Origin: Triplophysa rosa
Taxonomy: Eukaryota > Chordata > Actinopteri > Cypriniformes > Nemacheilidae
Reading direction: 5' to 3'
Length of the DNA: 64,000 nt
Assembly: GCF_024868665.1 (NCBI RefSeq)
Contig: NC_079890.1
Span: forward strand, 35,927,139 to 35,991,138
In this document: positions 36,646 to 49,721 of the stretch, piece by piece
Position numbering within the stretch: position 1 is the stretch's first letter
How the letters are laid out: each line of letters starts with the position of its first letter
Translations under genes and position numbers: made by a program
Notes under the pieces: model-generated
The model's database searches: none
Seen by the model: only the letters and a program-made list of their open reading frames with translations
What the model was told of the DNA's origin: nothing

Positions 36646-39600
36646 GGGTTTACGGGATTGTGTAATTCTCTACACATTAGCTTTGTGTTTTCTTGATGTT
36701 GTCGTTATTATCTTATGCTTGAAATTTGTTATAATTTGATATTTAATGTATCAGTTTCTTTTTAACTAAACCAAAGCGATTTAGACTTGAGTTAAAAGCT
36801 CTGATAATAAACGCACACAATACCACGAATCCTGTTTCGCAATCTGGCTTTATTAAATATTTACACTGCATTAGAGATATGGGTGATTCTCACGAAACCA
36901 CTGAAATATCGTGGTAGTAAACATACAAGTCTGTAACAAAAAATCATCATAATAAAGATAATCGTGTTCTCTACCTTGGACAAAACATAATTTGGACATA
37001 GGAATGAGTTATTTATGAATAATTTTTTCTGCTGAAATCCTAATTTGTCTGAGTGCATTATATGTTGTAATTTAAACAGAGTAAAATTAAAATATTGTGA
37101 AAAAAACAATGGGATGTTCTACTAGATGTTCTCAAATTACTGACAGAATATTCGTGTATAATAAAAATGAAGAAATAGTGGAAAAAAAGAAATGTCCAGG
37201 ACTGATATTCTCATCCTCCGTAACTTTTTTTTAAAGAATGTTTAAACGCACACATAGATATTTACATTAAGTTTGATTTTATGTGAAGAAATGCATCTAC
37301 TAGTACCCTTTTAAATGGCTAATAAGTTAACCAATTACTTTATATTTTTCTAGTAAAAACGTAATATTCTCTTGTCAGGCTGCTTACACAATTGTTTCCC
37401 TTCTCATTACCGATACGGTAGTTTTCCACATTTAAAGAAATTTTACTTGTATAATATTCTATTAAGATAAAATTAATGTCTTATGTATGATTAATAAAAA
37501 CGTGCTTGGGCATCATGGCTTCGCTTGTTTTTAGCAAAACATGCTATGAGATTGACAGTTTCAAATGGTTACGGTAATGATCATTTTTAAGGCCTTTTTT
37601 GTATTTTTTTTACATCGAGTTAAATTGTCAGTAAAAGTTTTGAAATGAATGTCTTTAAACATGTCAAATCTTGTTTTAGATGAATATAAAGGGAATTTGT
37701 TGAAACAAGTGTTTTTAAGAAATCAAGATTTCGTGAGAATCACTCTAATATACATATTCAATAATTCTGTTACGTTGGTATAAAAACACACAAAAACATT
37801 GAACAGTCTTACTTAAATGATCTCTCAGGAACACTACTTTAAAACATGGTGATTTTGTATGATTTCTCAGTATATCGTATGCGAATTAGCCACCAATTCG
37901 CTAAAGTGTAAAATAGGAATTGCCGTGAGATTTTATTCCAGAGGTGCATGGTACATTATCGCCATTTTAAGGAAAAAATAAATTGTGCAAAATGAAAAAG
38001 GAGACAGTCATATGGCATTATAAGAGTCTAATCAATGGTTAATGTTGGCTTTTAAAAATAGAGAGTATTCTTAAAAAAGACATTCATTCTAGAGGAAACA
38101 ATGTGAATTTTCATCAAATAATGAATAACAGGTAAACGTTAGTTAAACCTTGTAAGACTTCCATGAACTAGGGTGACTAGTTGGATTCAGACAGTAGTTC
38201 CTTCACTGAATCAACCTAAATGGACTGTCTTGATGTAAGCCATCACTGATCTCTAACCGTATATTTGTTTTGCATTCACTGTTTTATCTTGACTTCAGCT
38301 GCCTGTTGTTACCTCTGAGGTAATACTCACCCCCGTGTCATTCCAAATCTGTATGATGTCTGCAGAACACAAAAGAAGATATTTAAAAAAATGTTGGTGA
38401 TCAAACATCATTAGCCCCATTGTATACCATTAACTCAAAACCACTGAGACATTTCTCAGAATATCTTCTGATAAACTTGAATGCACTTTAAGTGGCTTTT
38501 ACAAACGTTTTGTTTCAATGGGAAAAAATGATAATGCCAATCAAAATGATATATTTACACTTGATTTGTTCCTCTCCAGATAACCCCTTTTAACTGTAGC
38601 TCTTTAAAACACTTTATTGATCTCTTCGGATGATGTAAACCACGCTGGTCCAGAAAAACTATTCTGTCATTATTTACTCACCCTTTTGTCATTTCAACTT
38701 TCTTACGCAGAACACAAAAGAAGATATTTTGAAAAAACCGGACAGCGCCGGCACCCGTTCACTTCTACTGAACGGACACAAAACCAATGCAAGTGAATAG
38801 GTGCCGGTTAACAACATTCTTCGGAATATCTTCTTTTGTGTTCTGTGGAAGAAAGAAAGTCATACAGGTTTGAAACGACATGACGGTGAGTAGATGACAG
38901 AATTTTCATTTTTGAGTTAACTTTCACTTCAAACTCTAAAGAATAGTTGTAGCAAGTTGTCAGTGTGCATTATTTTTGAAACACTTTTGCTTAGAACAGC
39001 ATTGAAAGCACTTTGGCATGCTTCTCTCTCATTAACGTGTATGAAAGAAGTGGAGTGTTAAGTGTTTTTGATGGTTAAAAACAGTGAGAGGGTTCGGGAA
39101 CTGTCCATGGTGCTGCAAATCTCTCTTTCTGATAGACCTCTCTAAAATATTCTCCAAATATTCCTTTTATATACAAAGATTACGTCTGTAAATAATGAGT
39201 GATATTTCAGGATTACTGACTGCTTGAGTGAATATTGGCCCTGGCTATATTTCTTAATATCCCTGCATGGTTTTCACAAACACAAATACTTTTAGGAACC
39301 ATCAGTTGTCTACTATTAAAACCATTACAAAATGTATATGTAGTGTGTTTTTGGTCTTATAATTTAATGCTGTTGGTTCCATCTGCCATATAACATCCAA
39401 AAAATAAAATCCAATAGGCTATATTACCATAGACATCCATTATAGTTTCCATTATTTACAATTCCCATTATAACCATTAAACACATCGCAAAATGTGATG
39501 GTTTCTATTGTTTTCTTCAGCGGGGATTCCCATCTTTAAAAGTCCACACAGGCTGTTCGACCAGCATTCGCCGACATTGGGCGCCGTAATAAATAAATAA

Positions 39601-39720
39601 ATAAATAAAGCGCGAGGAGATGATGTGCTGATGTCAGGCGCTTGAGTGCTGCATTCATGCTGCAGGGTGGATGTCTTCTTGATCTGTTCCCGATTCACAC
39701 ATGCAAACCTGACGAGCAAG
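36646..39720. other. sepsecs 3' UTR, spacer and lgi2 promoter/5' UTR
   Basis: Begins with the sepsecs 3' UTR. The middle is AT-rich with two elements of the TTAAAGGGATAG family (partial at 38330-38470, fuller at 38640-38940). The last 200 bp is the GC-richer 5' region of lgi2. No additional gene was recognised. Confidence 0.55.
38640..38940. mobile_element. TTAAAGGGATAG-family MITE, degenerate
   Basis: Contains TCATTATTTACTCACCC, ACACAAAAGAAGATATTTTG in both orientations and TGACAGAATTTTCATTTTTG, matching other copies in the window. The ends are eroded. Confidence 0.7.
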
Positions 39721-42700
39721 ATGGGGATCGTCACCAAACACTGCGTGATTATATCGGCGGTATTATTGCTTCTGATCCCGTCGGCGAACACCGGGAAAAG
39801 GGCGTTTAAATGTCCGTCCTCGTGCAGCTGCTCGAAGGAGTCGATTATCTGCGTCGGGTCTTCTTACGTCCCGAGATACATTCCCAACGATGTCAGTTCA
39901 CTGTAAGTCTACATATTTGTACATGTGTATGTCTCCATTTTATTTACATCCACAGCTGTGATGGGGGAACATCGTTTTTGCGTTTTCAGGACCGATGCAT
40001 TTCATATTGTTATTATAATATATGCAGGGTGGATTGGGTAAGGCGGGACTCTTTTCCAATCATCCCATTCACAAAAAGTGTCCAGCTTTACCCTAAATCA
40101 CCCTTATAAAGCATCATCTTGTAGGCCTATGTATTAGTGCTTGTAATAAATGTATTACATTCGTTAACATAGGCTACATACAGCTAACATGAACTACGAA
40201 CAATACTTCTACAGCATTTATTCATCTTAATTTATTTCAACATTTACAAATGCATTTTTGAAATCAGAAGTTAACATTATGCACAAACAAACAAGAACTG
40301 GGAGATTGCTGTGAATGTGTTGTTCATTGTTAGTTAATGGTATTTAATGCGTTCACTAATTTTACTGAATGAGACCTTATTGTAAAGGGTTACCAACATC
40401 TTGTTTTTGCAGGAGTATTGTGAACGGGACCTTCTTCGAGGTCAAAGAGGCGATGTTCGCTCACACCCCGTCCTTACAGTTACTGTAAGTAAAGCCTTTC
40501 TGAGATGATGTTAAGTCTGGGGTGCACTTAAATGTCTTCATATTGATCCACGGAAAGGGCACTTCTCACAAACTTTCTGCTTCGCAGTTGTAGAAACCTC
40601 TTAACATCCATCAGGTTCAGTCAGTTGATCCTCTAATGGACAAATTAGTTTGAGAGAGCACAGGTAACACTTGCACTTTAATGTACAGTGTGTGCACTCA
40701 CAGTGTGCTTGCTTAGCCAGCAAAATACTGGTAATATACTTAACATGGTTTAAGGTTTGGTTTGTACTAGGTTCACAGTGTTATGTACAACAGGATTTAA
40801 AAATAAAGTGCTACCCAGTTTAACCTGTCAAACATATTTTTTTTAGTACAATGTGTGACTAGGCTGTAATAATTTACAGTGGTGTTTATTTGGTACTCTA
40901 AGGTACCAAGGTGATGTCTAAGGAAAGATATCGCTTTGTTATCATGTTAAATAGTAGGGAAATACAGCAGTCATTTAAAATCTACCTCGCAGTAACTATT
41001 ATTTCAAATGCAGAGTTTCTTTCTGTGCCTTCATACACTATTTTTCTCACTTTGCGTAGAACGTTAGAGCTCCGGAGGTTGACGTCACGCAATCGGAACG
41101 CCGCCATTTTGGCAGGCTATCAGGAGAGCGCTAGAGCGGCTGTAGCATTGGTATTGACAGTGGTCAAACAATCATTTTAAACCAGGCTGTATAGACTTTA
41201 CAAATCGTACTATTTTAACATGGTGGACAGCTGCTGTGAGCCAGGATGCCAGAACAGTTGAGGATGATTAAGGATCCCGAATCCCAGATAGATGATTAAA
41301 TGATTAACTGCAATGAAACGTGCTAACCAACACATGTCACCACTATCTCTTCCTCTCTGTCGGTATGCTGCCAAATCCTAAACACTCGCCTAGTCCAGCT
41401 GTGCAATCGCAGTGGGCTCCCAACACAACCCCATCGTGTCAATGGAGGGTCATTTCGTTTTTTGGGAATGTTTAACCTGCAAGATCAGTGATATAGCTAT
41501 GCTGGCTACAAACAAGGACACCAAGGGTCGATTACGTTAGCTAACAACACAGTTGACTTACCCTTCCAATGACGACAAAGCAGGTTAAAGCCGGCAGACT
41601 CCAAAGTTGAATATCCATTAGAAAATTCACGTCAATTTTTACCACTCAGGCTTTTAAAGAGTCTCCGGAGTAGGACGATGAAAAGTTGATGAGGTAGTTG
41701 TAGATATTAGGATCCTGCAGGTCAGGAGATGTATCCGTTTCTTTATTGATACACGTTAAAAGCACCCCTTGGGCCTTTTAGGGATCTGTTATGTTTAATC
41801 TATTACGTTTTGCTATACAAAGTCTGTTGCCTTGAAACTCATGCTGGCGCCATTCATTTCACATTCGCTCCCGGCTGTTCTTGCCTGCCAGGATGGCAAC
41901 AACATAAACAAACGTTACTGTATTGTTACTGCAGTATTGATCTCGTCTGTTTGGACTATCTAGTATAAATGCTAGTGTTGCATAACCTCAGACACGGATA
42001 TCTTTTCTCTTTCGTTTTTCTTGAATTAACTTTGAATATAGTACCATCGATCAGCCCTCAAGCTTCACAACCCTGAAAACTTGTATTCATATGAACAGTG
42101 TGAACACCAGGTTTGTGTTTGATCCATCAGGTATTTATCTACAGCGTGCTTCTCAACTAAATGCTGGAAGGAAATATTTTCCTTTGAACGTCTGGGGCTG
42201 TTTTACGGAGAGATTTTTAGTGCACTTGCTTTCAGAGAGCATTTCACGCTTTCTCTCTGGCACTCTGATGCTGTTGAGACGAGATACGGTACATTCTGCT
42301 GTGACTTTGTGTTTGCCGTCAGTGGAGGCTTTCGTGATGTCAGCGGTTTGATGTACTGACACAGGTCTACTCCTGAGAGAGCAAAACCAAAATGAACTAC
42401 TGCACCATTGATTTGAGTGTTTGCCAAATGTGTTATACGCATACAGTGTCTTAAGTCTCTGAGTTTATCACGGCACATATCATGGTCTGAGAGATTTTGT
42501 TTCAGTCAAAACATATCAATTTTGTTTATTGTGTGCTTACTGTGTTCTGACCTATTTTCTCTAAATGACAGGTTGCTTAACTCCAATGCTCTCACCACAG
42601 TACGGGATGATGCATTTTCTGGCCTTTCACACCTGGAGTACCTGTAAGTGTGTATCATTATAGCTCTTTTCTTTTAATTATATTCATAATAATTCTTAAT

Positions 42701-45700
42701 AGCGCTTAAATGGTCACACTTAATTTAGATCTATTCTATACACTGTAAAAAAAATATTTGTTCTTTTGTCAAAAATGAATCTTAAAATTTTAGTCTAATT
42801 CAACTTAAAAATATTAGTTAACTTAACAAATTTCTCGTTGAATTGACTAATATTTGTAAGTTGAATTAACTCAAAACTTATTTTGTTAAGTTGAACCAAC
42901 ACATTTTTTACAGTGTCTTAGGGATGCCCCGATATCTACATTTTGGCCGATAACTGATCATTCTTTACATTGGAAGACGATAAGCGATATATTGGCCGAT
43001 ATACAGTATCTAAATATTAATATAACATTTTCTGAGACTGAAACAAAAGCTTTTATTTGAAAACATTGACTGCAGAAAACAAGGTACACTGTAAAAATTT
43101 GCTGTAGTTAGGCAGCTACTTGCCAGTAACTTACTGTAGATTTATATTTATCTAATTTATTGGCAACATGTTTGTTTAAAGATAAATGAACATTAAACAT
43201 TAAGTCTTTATCTTTACAGTGTAACCATTAGTTCTCTTTTTCCCTGAAAATCATGTACTTAGCCTACTTTACACTAGTTAAAGATTCTTTAACTTTTTAA
43301 CTTTTCTGGTATAATGTTTATTCAATAAACAAATTAAAGATGTTCTTTCAGTGCAATCCAGAAAAGTGTTCTCAATAGCCACGTGTCTAACAGGTCTCAA
43401 GAAAGAAAGCATTCAGACAGCAGTCGGCTTCAACCATGCTTTTGTTCCTATATTTTACACTTTCATAAATATCTATAGATACTCTACAACAATGTTTTGC
43501 TAATAACAGTAAGGGAATGATCATGACAGAAAGACAATACTGTACTGTATTTTAACTATAGTAGCATGCAGCTGAAGTGGTTCAACTAGAGGAAATGATT
43601 CATAATCCATCGACTATAGCGTATCGTCCGATACCGATCAAATTAAAAATGACCACCATTTATCGGCCGATACCTATATGGTCGATAATTAATCGTGCAT
43701 CCCAAATTCTACAGTATTGTTGTTATAGAATTTGGAGGTCTGGGAGGGTGTTTTTACATTAGCATTTTTTATGTGTGACCTTTTTACAGTATTTAAATGA
43801 CCTGGCAGAACAACATGACTAAAACAAACATTGCAGACTACCTGACCTTCCTTTTTCTTATTGTCCTTTTTTTGAGAACAATTTATTTTCCACTGTACTG
43901 TTTACAATATATTTTTAATCATCAGGCATCTTTTATCATCCGTGTCCACTTTTTCAGTTTTGTTTTCTCTTCATTTTCTAGGTTTATAGAAAACAACAAG
44001 ATTGAGACGGTATCAAAATACTCTTTTAGAGGACTCAGGGATTTGACCCACCTGTACGTCAGGAACTTTGTTTCATATTTGCAACATTTTTAATGCTTCT
44101 TGTTTTGTATTGTACTGTAACGTGTTTGGTTTGGTCTCACAGGTCTTTGGCAAACAACAACCTTAAAGCTTTGCCACGAGATCTATTCATAGATCTGGAT
44201 TCATTGATAGATCTGTGAGTTTCAACTTCTTTACATGCAAGTCTATACAGAAAAATCTATTCTTTTTTGTGCTTGCAAATAAATCGATACTATATGTGAC
44301 CCTGCTTGTAAAAATCTAGCTAAAGTCATTTTTGGTGATTTGCTGTTTTGTACATAAAATCCTCCTACATGGTGTAAAGAACATTCTTTAAAAATATAAC
44401 ATTGATATCTTTATTGTTGACTGAGTAATGACATGTCAAAGATTGAAATTATAGTGAAATTAGTGCTTTAAATCAAATTTTGATGCTCGTTATCTCAAAA
44501 AGTGATTCTGAGACTAGCCTGGTTTTCACAGTCTGGGGTCACATATTGTTAATATTATTTTCACTTTTTATGCAAAAATGCATGCTCTTAAACCCACGTG
44601 TTTTATAAAAAAAAAACACTTTGTGTTGATCTTGGGTTGTATATGTTCTTGTAGAGATCTAAGGGGCAATGCCTTCGAATGTGACTGCAGAGCGAAGTGG
44701 CTGATGTTGTGGCTGAAGAGCACTAATGCCACCGTTTCAGACGTCCTCTGTGCCGGGCCTGAAGAGATGAAAGGCAAACGGCTCAATGACATGGCAAGCT
44801 TACATAATGAGTGCGTCTCCCCCGGTATGTGAAAGAGTGTGTGTGTGTGTGTGTTTGTTTGTGTGTGTGCATGACTTTTCAGAGTCAGACCATGTTTGAG
44901 AGTCAGAACACGCATCAAGCTGCAGCATAAACCTTTATTTCATGTCCTTTATGTGTTTATTTTACCCACTGACTAAAGAGTAACAATTACATATAAAACT
45001 TTTCTTAAAGGTCCAATGTGTGATTCTTTGGAGGATCTATTGAGAGAAATGCAATATAATATACATAACTATGTGTTCAGAGGTGTATAAAGACCTTACA
45101 CAATGAAGCGTTATGTTTTTATTATCTTAGAATGAGCTATTTCTATCTACATACACCGCGGGTCCCCTTACAAGGAATTCACCATGTTGTTTCTACAGTA
45201 GCCCTAAACGGACAAACTGCTCTACAGAGCGTATTTCATAAACACGTTATCTCCTTCGGCAAAGAAGCGAAAACGTGATGACATCTTTGTCCTGTGTCAG
45301 CCACCGTAATGCTTCGAAAGGGAGAGGTGGAGTGAACCGTGGTTGGAATTCGCAACCTTGCCACTAGATGCCGCTAAATTTTATACACTGTGACTGGAAC
45401 TTTAAAGCAATAGTTTGCCCAAAAAGGAAAATGTTATCATTTACTCATCCTCATGTCATTTCAAACCTGTATGCCTTTGTCTTCGGCAGAACAAACAAGA
45501 AGATATTTTGAAGAATGTTGGTAACCAAACAACATGGTGCCCCATTGACTTCTATTGTATGGACACAAAACCGCTGAGACATTTCACAAAATATCTTCTT
45601 TTGTGTTCCTCTGAAGAAAGAATCATACAATTTTGAATGACATGAGAGAGAATAAATGACAGAATTTTTACTTTTGGGTGAACTATCCCTTTAAGAGCTG

Positions 45701-46882
45701 TGAATATCTGTACAACATCCTATGAGCATTTTGAATAAAGAATGTTTTTTTTTTGTCTCTAAGTGTAGATTGTAGTGAGTTATGTGTGTAAAATCTAACT
45801 TAACATGTTTTGGCCAGATTTTATTCCTCTTCATTCTGTGTCTGCTGAGTCTTTGTCCATCGACACGTTCTCCCACAAGAAAGATGTGTATGTGGCCATC
45901 GCTGCTCCAAACATCGAGAGCTGCATGGTTCTCCAATGGGACCACATCGAAATGAACTTCAGGAGTTATGACAACATCACAGGTATAAATATGCTAATAT
46001 CATGTGGAAATACATAACGTAATCTTGCCTTTGTTCACTTTGTATCTGTTTTCAATAATCGCAGGTCAGTCCATCGTTGCCTGCAAGTCCGTGATCATCC
46101 AGGACCAGGTGTTTGTCATTGTTGCTCAACTCTTCGGTGGTTCTCACATCTATAAGTTTGATGAGAACCAAAGCAAGTTCTCCAAATTCCAGGACATTGA
46201 AGTTTCTAAAATTTCCAAGCCGAACGACATTGAGGCCTTCCTGATTGGCAACGACTGGTTTTTCATCATCGCCGACAGCTCCAAAGCCGGTCTGTCCACC
46301 CTCTACAAATGGAACGACAAGGGTTTCTACTCTTACCAGTCTCTTCACGAATGGTTTCGGGATACTGATGCTGAGTTTGTCGATTTGGACGGGAAGGCTC
46401 ATCTCATCCTGGCGAGCCGTTCTCAAGTACCGGTCATCTACCAGTGGAGCAGGAGCGCCCAGAAGTTTAACTTACACGGGGAGATTCCCAACATGGAAGA
46501 CGTGGTTGCCGTCAAGGCCTTCCGGATCAAAGAGGAGCTGTATCTGGCCATGACACGATACATCGGTGACTCAAAGGTCTTGCACTGGACCGCTAAAGAT
46601 TTCTCCGAGGTGCAGGCGCTTCCTTCAAGAGGGTCCATGATCCTGCAACCGTTTTCCTTCAAAGAAAGATACTACCTGGCTCTGGGAAGCGACTACACGT
46701 TCTCACAGATCTATCTGTGGGATGACGAAACAAAGATTTTCGAGCGATTCAAGGAAGTCTACATCCAGGCTCCACGTTCCTTCACTGTGGTCTCCACCGA
46801 CCGGAGGGACTTCATATTCGCTTCCAGTTTCAAGGGGAGCACGCAGATCTTTGAGCATATCATCATCGATCTGAGTCTTTAA
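39721..46882 (+). CDS. lgi2: leucine-rich glioma-inactivated protein 2 (LGI2)
   Basis: A secreted neuronal protein. LGI family members bind ADAM22/ADAM23 at synapses. Eight exons: 39721-39902, 40413-40484, 42572-42643, 43982-44053, 44143-44214, 44655-44824, 45818-45982, 46065-46882. They total 540 residues (human 545) with consistent phase. The signal peptide is HCVIISAVLLLLIPSANTG. The N-cap cysteines lie in CPSSCSCSKESIIC, then four LRRs follow on 72-nt exons. The C-cap begins NAFECDCRAKWL. The EPTP beta-propeller, mostly on the last exon, includes the stretches [12 protein letters not shown] and HEWFRDTDAEFVD. The start ATG at 39721 was chosen because it begins the signal peptide. An in-frame ATG at 39646 would add 25 residues before it. 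The lgi2a/lgi2b assignment is not resolved. Exon 7-8 sequence recurs as a dead copy at 61690-62104. Confidence 0.96.
41220..41262 (+). pseudogene. possible THAP-domain start relic in lgi2 intron
   Basis: ATG followed by VDSCCEPGCQNS then a stop. The C-C-x-x-G-C spacing resembles the beginning of THAP zinc fingers carried by P-element-like transposons. Very short, so weakly supported. Confidence 0.2.
42741..42916. mobile_element. MITE with CACTGTAAAAAA ends
   Basis: Inverted ends ACACTGTAAAAAA and TTTTTTACAGTGT, with an internal near-palindrome of AAGTTGAATTAACTCAA type. A second element with ACACTGTAAA ends lies at 43087-43223. Confidence 0.75.
42918..43702. mobile_element. hAT-like non-autonomous element
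   Basis: Left TAGGGATGCCCCGATATC, right ATTAATCGTGCATCCCA, subterminal GGCCGATA motifs on both sides. Homologous to the remnant at 17295-17930. A further small element (43087-43223) lies inside. Confidence 0.72.
44295..44544. mobile_element. TIR DNA element (GTGACCC ends)
   Basis: TGTGACCCTGCTTGTAAAAA at the left and TTTTCACAGTCTGGGGTCACA at the right. Same family as 13012-13438, smaller. In lgi2 intron 5. Confidence 0.72.
45011..45400. repeat. dispersed repeat, longer copy
   Basis: Runs from AAAGGTCCAATGTGTGA to GCCACTAGATGCCGC. Its first 230 bp match 18484-18735. In lgi2 intron 6. Confidence 0.8.
45403..45695. mobile_element. TTAAAGGGATAG-family MITE
   Basis: Left TTTAAAGCAATAGTTTGCCC, right GGGTGAACTATCCCTTTAA. 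Contains AAGAAGATATTTTGAAG and its inverse. Abuts the preceding repeat in lgi2 intron 6. Confidence 0.85.
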
Positions 46883-47810
46883 GTGCTGTTGTGGACACGG
46901 CCTCGTATTTTTTGGGTGTATGTTATGGGGTCCGGGAAGAAAAGTGAATTTGGCATTATCAGGTTCACAGAAATAAGTATTATGCCTATTACGTGTCAAT
47001 CATATGTAGTTTTATATTGATTCTGGGTCGGCCCTGACAGTTTTCATTGTGATGTATTGGAAATGTTGCAGGACGTGTGGAGCTCAGATTGCTAAAAAGA
47101 CTCGCATTTGTCCACCTGTAACTATCTAAATCTCTTCTTTCTTCTAAGCATTTCAAAACTCTGCTGTGATACCATGCATGATATAGCTGCAAACAAGGCA
47201 TGTATACAACGTTTGAAATATAGATACGGGTGACAAATGCAATTCTTTTAACTTAAATGACATTTAAAACCTTAACAAGAATATATTTCCTTTATAGTTT
47301 CAATGTTTTGTGGATCACATCTTTGCTGGTGAACAGACAGCTCTGTAATGGTAAGTAAATAGTCAGTTGAAATAGGAGTATCATCTTTGTGGAGTATAAT
47401 TAATCAAAACTTCATTTTTAGTTGGTGCACTGAAATCCTGTAACTACATGAACTGTTTGGTAAAGTCCAGGCAAAATTTTACCCTAAAATCAAAAGGAAA
47501 ACAATGTTGCACATTTAGAAAATGAGGCCTGGTTTAAGGACCATTAAGATATTAAGATTCACTTTTATGACAATATTATGGATTAAGCACCCCACACCCC
47601 AATATTGTCTCTTTACTCATATTGATTTATTATGTTGCTTAAATGCAATAAATCTAGTGATGCTACGTTCTTGACCTGGACATGTTCAGCAAGACGTTTA
47701 TGCTTAAAATACAGGGAAAATGTCAAAAGCACAAGCCTTTAAACGATCATACACATGTTTCCAGAAAATGTATCTTGCAGAGTAAAATCAAACATTAAAC
47801 CTAAAATGCA
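46883..47810. other. lgi2 3' UTR and spacer
   Basis: Non-coding. This stretch has no counterpart in the downstream duplicate, which jumps from lgi2 exon 8 sequence to the 47811 block. Confidence 0.5.
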
Positions 47811-48959
47811 GGTTATAAATTAATTTTTGGATGGAGAATTTTGTTTAATTCTATGAATGTAAATAACTTAAAATTGTACTAGTGGAAAAAATGTTGAATG
47901 TCTGACTTGATTTGATAAAAGGTAAAATAAGAACTTCCATTTCCTTGCTGTTTTGCAAGCTGGAACATAACTCTAAACAATGATTGGAGCCTGCAAAAGC
48001 ATGAGATTCAGCTCTTTATCTTCAATAACTTCTAAATCTAAAAGCAAAACAAAAGGTTACTTATTCATTTCAGTTTTAGCAATGTAATAAAATATAATTT
48101 AATTATCATTGTACTTATTTTTATTATTTGTTGAATGCTAGTCATATGTCTTTTAATACACATGTAAATAAATGCTTATGAACATTGATTACTGTTCTCG
48201 ATTAATATCTATATCAATGTTTTTAATTGATCAAATCTATAGTGTTTATAAAACAAGATAATTGTAATATGCTATTTTTATGCTATTCTATTACTAAATA
48301 CTAAATATTTAGGTCTACTGTATATATTATTATATTATATAATAATTATTATTATATATTTAATAATAGTATTATTATTATTATATTATAATTATAATTA
48401 TACTATTTATTCTGGAATGAAAAACCTGTCCTGTTCTTTCAGGCTGATAAAAGACAGCAGGTGCATAATAAATACAGTACACCCAATTTCTTTAAAAGAA
48501 TCCTAAAATTTTTTACCTGACTTCATTAGGTTAAAGTACAGCAAATAACAGATAGATATTTTTCTGAGGCAGATTTGTTTTATTGAATAACAGTATTATG
48601 ATCAAAACAATTATTGTAACCAAGTAGGCCTATATAAAAAACAAAGAAATAACAAAAAAAAGTAAATAAAAATAACAATTTTAATAATAAGCAAAGCAAA
48701 GTTACATAAATAGGCTACATTAAAATAGTTACATGCCTGTAGAATATGACGAGCTTTCTGGTTTTTGGAGGGTATAATTAACAAAGTAAATTATTTCTTC
48801 CTTAAACGCTTTAAAGCATGGTTTTCCGCCAGAAAATGTACATTTATATGGAAACAATAATAACATTTATAAAATAAGTGTGGATTTGTTTGTCTTTCTG
48901 ATTAACAAACAGACCTAACAATACATGTTTCCATTGTAAAATGGAATTTCTATCAATAT

Positions 48960-49275
48960 TTTCAACAAGGAAGTCAAGTTAATTTAGCCAAACAACAACA
49001 ACCAGAGGGCAGTACCAAAACAAATGAATAGCTGTCTCTTTACAGGAATTATAGGCTACAACTAACATATCCTTTTTAAACTTAGAGAGAAAACATTTAA
49101 CCGGGTTTATTCTGTGAATAAGTTTAAAGGTAACCTCTTTAACCTTGTTTGTAACAAAATAACGATTAGGCAAAAGCCAAACTTTCTTCCAATTGACATC
49201 ATTTACAAATTGACTCCAGTATGTAATTACATTTGGATGTTTAACAATGTCCTTTTGGAACATAGTTCTTATCGA
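48960..49275 (-). mobile_element. L1/Tx1-like LINE ORF2 C-terminal relic
   Basis: The minus strand encodes WKKVWLLPNRYFVTNKVKEV, then FKLIHRINPVKCFLSKFKKD, and ends ETAIHLFWYCP. This resembles the region after the reverse transcriptase in fish L1-type elements (zf-RVT-like). The upstream ORF2 is absent. The 3' flanking similarity to copy 2 extends further left. Confidence 0.72.
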
Positions 49276-49544
49276 GTTATTGTTTATTTATTTGATTTAA
49301 ACAAAAAACACTTCTTTAGCAAATGATTTCAGAAAAACATTGTTCCGGTGTTACAATATTTATTTAATAATAAAGTTATTTGACACTGATGGTCATCTTT
49401 TTGATACATTTGAAGCACTATAACATCCACCTGGACCACCTGGAGAGGCAGATTGTCACTGAGAGCATAGGGCTGATGACGGGTACGGAAGAGCAGGATT
49501 AGTTTCCTTTCAGTGAATATGGGTGTGTTCGGCGTTGCGCAGAC

Positions 49545-49620
49545 TGTATGTCATCAAAGTACCGCGAGAGCAGCCTGCAGCGTATTGTTTCGAAACGCTC
49601 TCGCGGTACTTTTGAAGTCA
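49545..49620. repeat. promoter-proximal hairpin (ACCGCGAGAGC arms)
   Basis: ATGTCATCAAAGTACCGCGAGAGC and GCTCTCGCGGTACTTTTGAAGTCAT-type arms form a stem of about 25 bp around a loop containing the palindrome GTTTCGAAAC. It is conserved in the second copy near 63905-63990. Confidence 0.85.
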
Positions 49621-49666
49621 TATGGCTGATCGTTTGTGCGCGCGGCGCAGTTAGTCAAAAAACGCC

Positions 49667-49721
49667 TATATAAAAATAGCCCGCGCAAAGATTTGTCTGC
49701 AACAGTATTTCACACAGTAAG
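49667..49721 (+). promoter_or_regulatory. TATA promoter with candidate non-coding first exon
   Basis: TATATAAAAA at 49667-49676 is followed about 30 bp later by a plausible start and then a strong donor AAG|GTAAGTAG at 49722. The exon would be about 25 bp, non-coding. The downstream gene is not identified: the region to 51470 has no matching coding exon on this strand. The second copy is cut off by the window end just before the TATA box. Confidence 0.5.

Larger units (their letters stand above)
47811..49632. repeat. segmental duplication, copy 1
   Basis: Matches 62105-64000 in the same orientation, beginning near GAATTTTGTTTAATTCTATG and ending ATATGGCTGATCG. Copy 1 lacks about 250 bp of the L1 relic present in copy 2 and has unrelated sequence at about 49280-49440. 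The copies differ by many small indels, so the duplication is not very recent. Confidence 0.88.

Noticed and set aside
46052..46553. Minus-strand and alternative-frame ORFs over lgi2 exon 8
   Set aside because: Shadows of the long EPTP exon.
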